From positions 5,952,001 through 6,016,000 of the forward strand of contig NZ_CP061725.1 in the NCBI RefSeq assembly GCF_014764405.1: 64,000 nt of DNA. Reading direction: 5' to 3'. Position numbers and translations under genes: made by a program. Origin of the DNA: Micromonospora craniellae (GTDB taxonomy: Bacteria > Actinomycetota > Actinomycetes > Mycobacteriales > Micromonosporaceae). Within the stretch, counting starts at the first letter, position 1. Each line of letters opens with the position of its first letter. Shown here in pieces: positions 63,086 to 64,000 of this stretch. The notes beneath the pieces are model-generated. The model searched no databases and was not told where the DNA came from. It was given only the letters and a program-made list of their open reading frames with translations.

Positions 63086-63129
63086 CGGACCCCGCCGCAC
63101 GGACGCCCAGAACTTGCAAGCGAGGGGTC
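63072..63129 (+). promoter_or_regulatory. Conserved upstream element of the second XRE gene
   Basis: GTCGCGGACG at 63072-63081 and GAACTTGCAAGCGAGGGGTC at 63110-63129 repeat the arrangement found at 61172-61228. It lies 83 bp before the start at 63213 and overlaps the end of the preceding small gene. Confidence 0.6.
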
Positions 63130-63212
63130 CTCCACGCGCGACGTGTCGGGGTACCGTCCGACTAGGTGGTGACCGTTGAGGTCGCCTGGCCTCTTGAGCT
63201 TGGAGCGGCGCT

Positions 63213-64000
63213 ATGGCCTCGTCCGTCGACCCGTGCTTCGGGGTAGCGCTGCATGAGTTTCGGGAGCGGCGCGGTCTGTCGCTTCGCTCCCTCGGGCAGC
63301 TCGCCCATCGGAGCAAGAGCCATCTGCACGAGTTGGAGGCGGGGCTCAAGGCTCCGACGGTCGACACAGCTCGTCACCTGGACCGCGTTCTCGGCGCGGG
63401 AGGTGTGCTTGCCCGGTTGGTGGAGGCGCCGATCGACCACGCTGCTGAGGCTGGCGAGTTGCGAGCGAGAGTCGCCGCCAGTGACGTCGGCGGAGATGTG
63501 CTCGATCGGATCGAGCAGGGCGTCGACGATCTTGCCAGTTCCTATCCGACGATGGCCCCTGCGGATCTTCTGCCGTTGGTGCGGCGGCATCTCGCCTATG
63601 TCGGGCGGTTGTTGGACGGGCGGGTCACGCTTGCTCAACAGCGGCGGCTGCTGGTTGCCGGTGGCTGGTTGGCGGTGCTGCGTGCGACCGTGCACATCGA
63701 CCTGCGGCAGAGGGCCGCTGCGGCTGCCCACTTGCGAGCCGCCCGTGATCTCGCCGAACATGCTGAGCATGGCGAGATCCAGGCATGGTGTCTCGAAACC
63801 CGCGCCTGGGACGTGCTGACTCAAGGTGACTACCGGACGGCGCTTGATCTTTCCCGTCAGGCACAGCGGATCGCTCCGAAGGGGAGTTCTGCCCGCATCC
63901 AGGCGACTGCTCAGGAGGCTCGTGCGTGGGCTCGGATCGGGGATGTCGGTGCTACCCGACGAGTGTTGGACCGGGTGGAGCGGCTGACGGCGAACCTGCC
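63213..64000 (+). CDS. XRE-family regulator with TPR-like domain (partial, runs off the right edge)
   Basis: ATG at 63213 with GGAG upstream; 262 codons are visible. Helix-turn-helix at residues about 5-55 (VALHEFRERRGLSLRSLGQL, AHRSKSHLHELEAGLKAP), followed by helical TPR-like repeats (LAYVGRLLDGRVTLAQQRRL, LLVAGGWLAVLRATVHIDLR, EIQAWCLETRAWDVLTQGDY). This is the class of actinomycete regulators with an N-terminal XRE domain and a TPR body. It shares its upstream element with the XRE gene at 61360, suggesting joint control or cross-regulation. Confidence 0.88.
   Translation, partial: MASSVDPCFGVALHEFRERRGLSLRSLGQLAHRSKSHLHELEAGLKAPTVDTARHLDRVLGAGGVLARLVEAPIDHAAEAGELRARVAASDVGGDVLDRIEQGVDDLASSYPTMAPADLLPLVRRHLAYVGRLLDGRVTLAQQRRLLVAGGWLAVLRATVHIDLRQRAAAAAHLRAARDLAEHAEHGEIQAWCLETRAWDVLTQGDYRTALDLSRQAQRIAPKGSSARIQATAQEARAWARIGDVGATRRVLDRVERLTANL

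Noticed and set aside
1..64000. CRISPR arrays
   Set aside because: No regularly spaced direct repeats were found; the only repeats are the tandem 24-mer at coxD and the two palindromic elements.

Overview
The window is very GC-rich (roughly 70% or more), has strong third-position GC bias, and uses GTG starts and 4-bp ATGA/GTGA gene overlaps freely. Together with the BldD/XRE-TPR-type regulators, secreted discoidin-tailed hydrolases and a small palindromic repeat of the kind I associate with Micromonospora/Salinispora, this points to a filamentous actinomycete, most likely Micromonosporaceae. All family assignments are by eye from the sequence; no search was run.

Layout. 0-1.5 kb: end of a zinc-ribbon gene and an SPFH/band-7 gene with a GYF-like tail. 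1.8-13.3 kb: an oxidoreductase, then a complete aerobic carbon monoxide dehydrogenase locus. A divergent xdhC sits upstream, then coxM-coxS-coxL (form I active-site motif AYACSFR), a second XdhC fused to a YHS-like Cys domain, a MocA-like cytidylyltransferase, and the maturation genes coxD, coxG and coxE, closed by a convergent LysR regulator (cutR-like). 13.4-17.9 kb: a MerR-type promoter with a small gene, a ThuA-like gene, a broken aldo/keto reductase, a GH95 alpha-L-fucosidase and a phosphotransferase. 18-26.8 kb: a single-chain 1820-residue acyl-CoA carboxylase, a GNAT gene and a pair of CNNM/CorC-type membrane proteins ending in a 17-bp hairpin terminator.

27-31 kb: an unknown membrane protein and an AlkD-like gene that overlap tail to tail, a GyrI-like gene, and an HxlR regulator split by an IS66-type element with a perfect 8-bp target duplication. 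31-37.3 kb: an apparent operon coding two anchored CBM-like proteins, a histidine kinase, a NarL-type response regulator and a receiver-only paralogue, next to a secreted discoidin-DUF1996 protein. 37.4-41.8 kb: a compact operon behind an 18-bp palindrome with a 27-residue peptide ORF, two members of the tryptophan-dioxygenase-like heme oxygenase superfamily, a kynureninase-like PLP enzyme and a methyltransferase. This looks like an undescribed tryptophan/kynurenine-derived pathway and is my best candidate for something new. 42-53.8 kb: YceI, a secreted HNH nuclease, an AEC transporter, an orphan double permease, a D-amino-acid oxidase, a lipoprotein, and several secreted-enzyme genes that have lost their catalytic cores through internal deletions and frameshifts.

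53.8-64 kb: a 3' tRNA-Val fragment (a likely attachment site) marks entry into a lower-GC island. It carries a truncated DNRLRE-type protein, an IS5-family transposase gene interrupted by a group II intron that would splice to an intact frame, an ISL3-type element inside a small hypothetical gene, and two XRE-TPR regulators with nearly the same upstream sequence. Between them lies a pair of tiny translationally coupled Cys-containing ORFs. No CRISPR array, rRNA or intact tRNA was seen.
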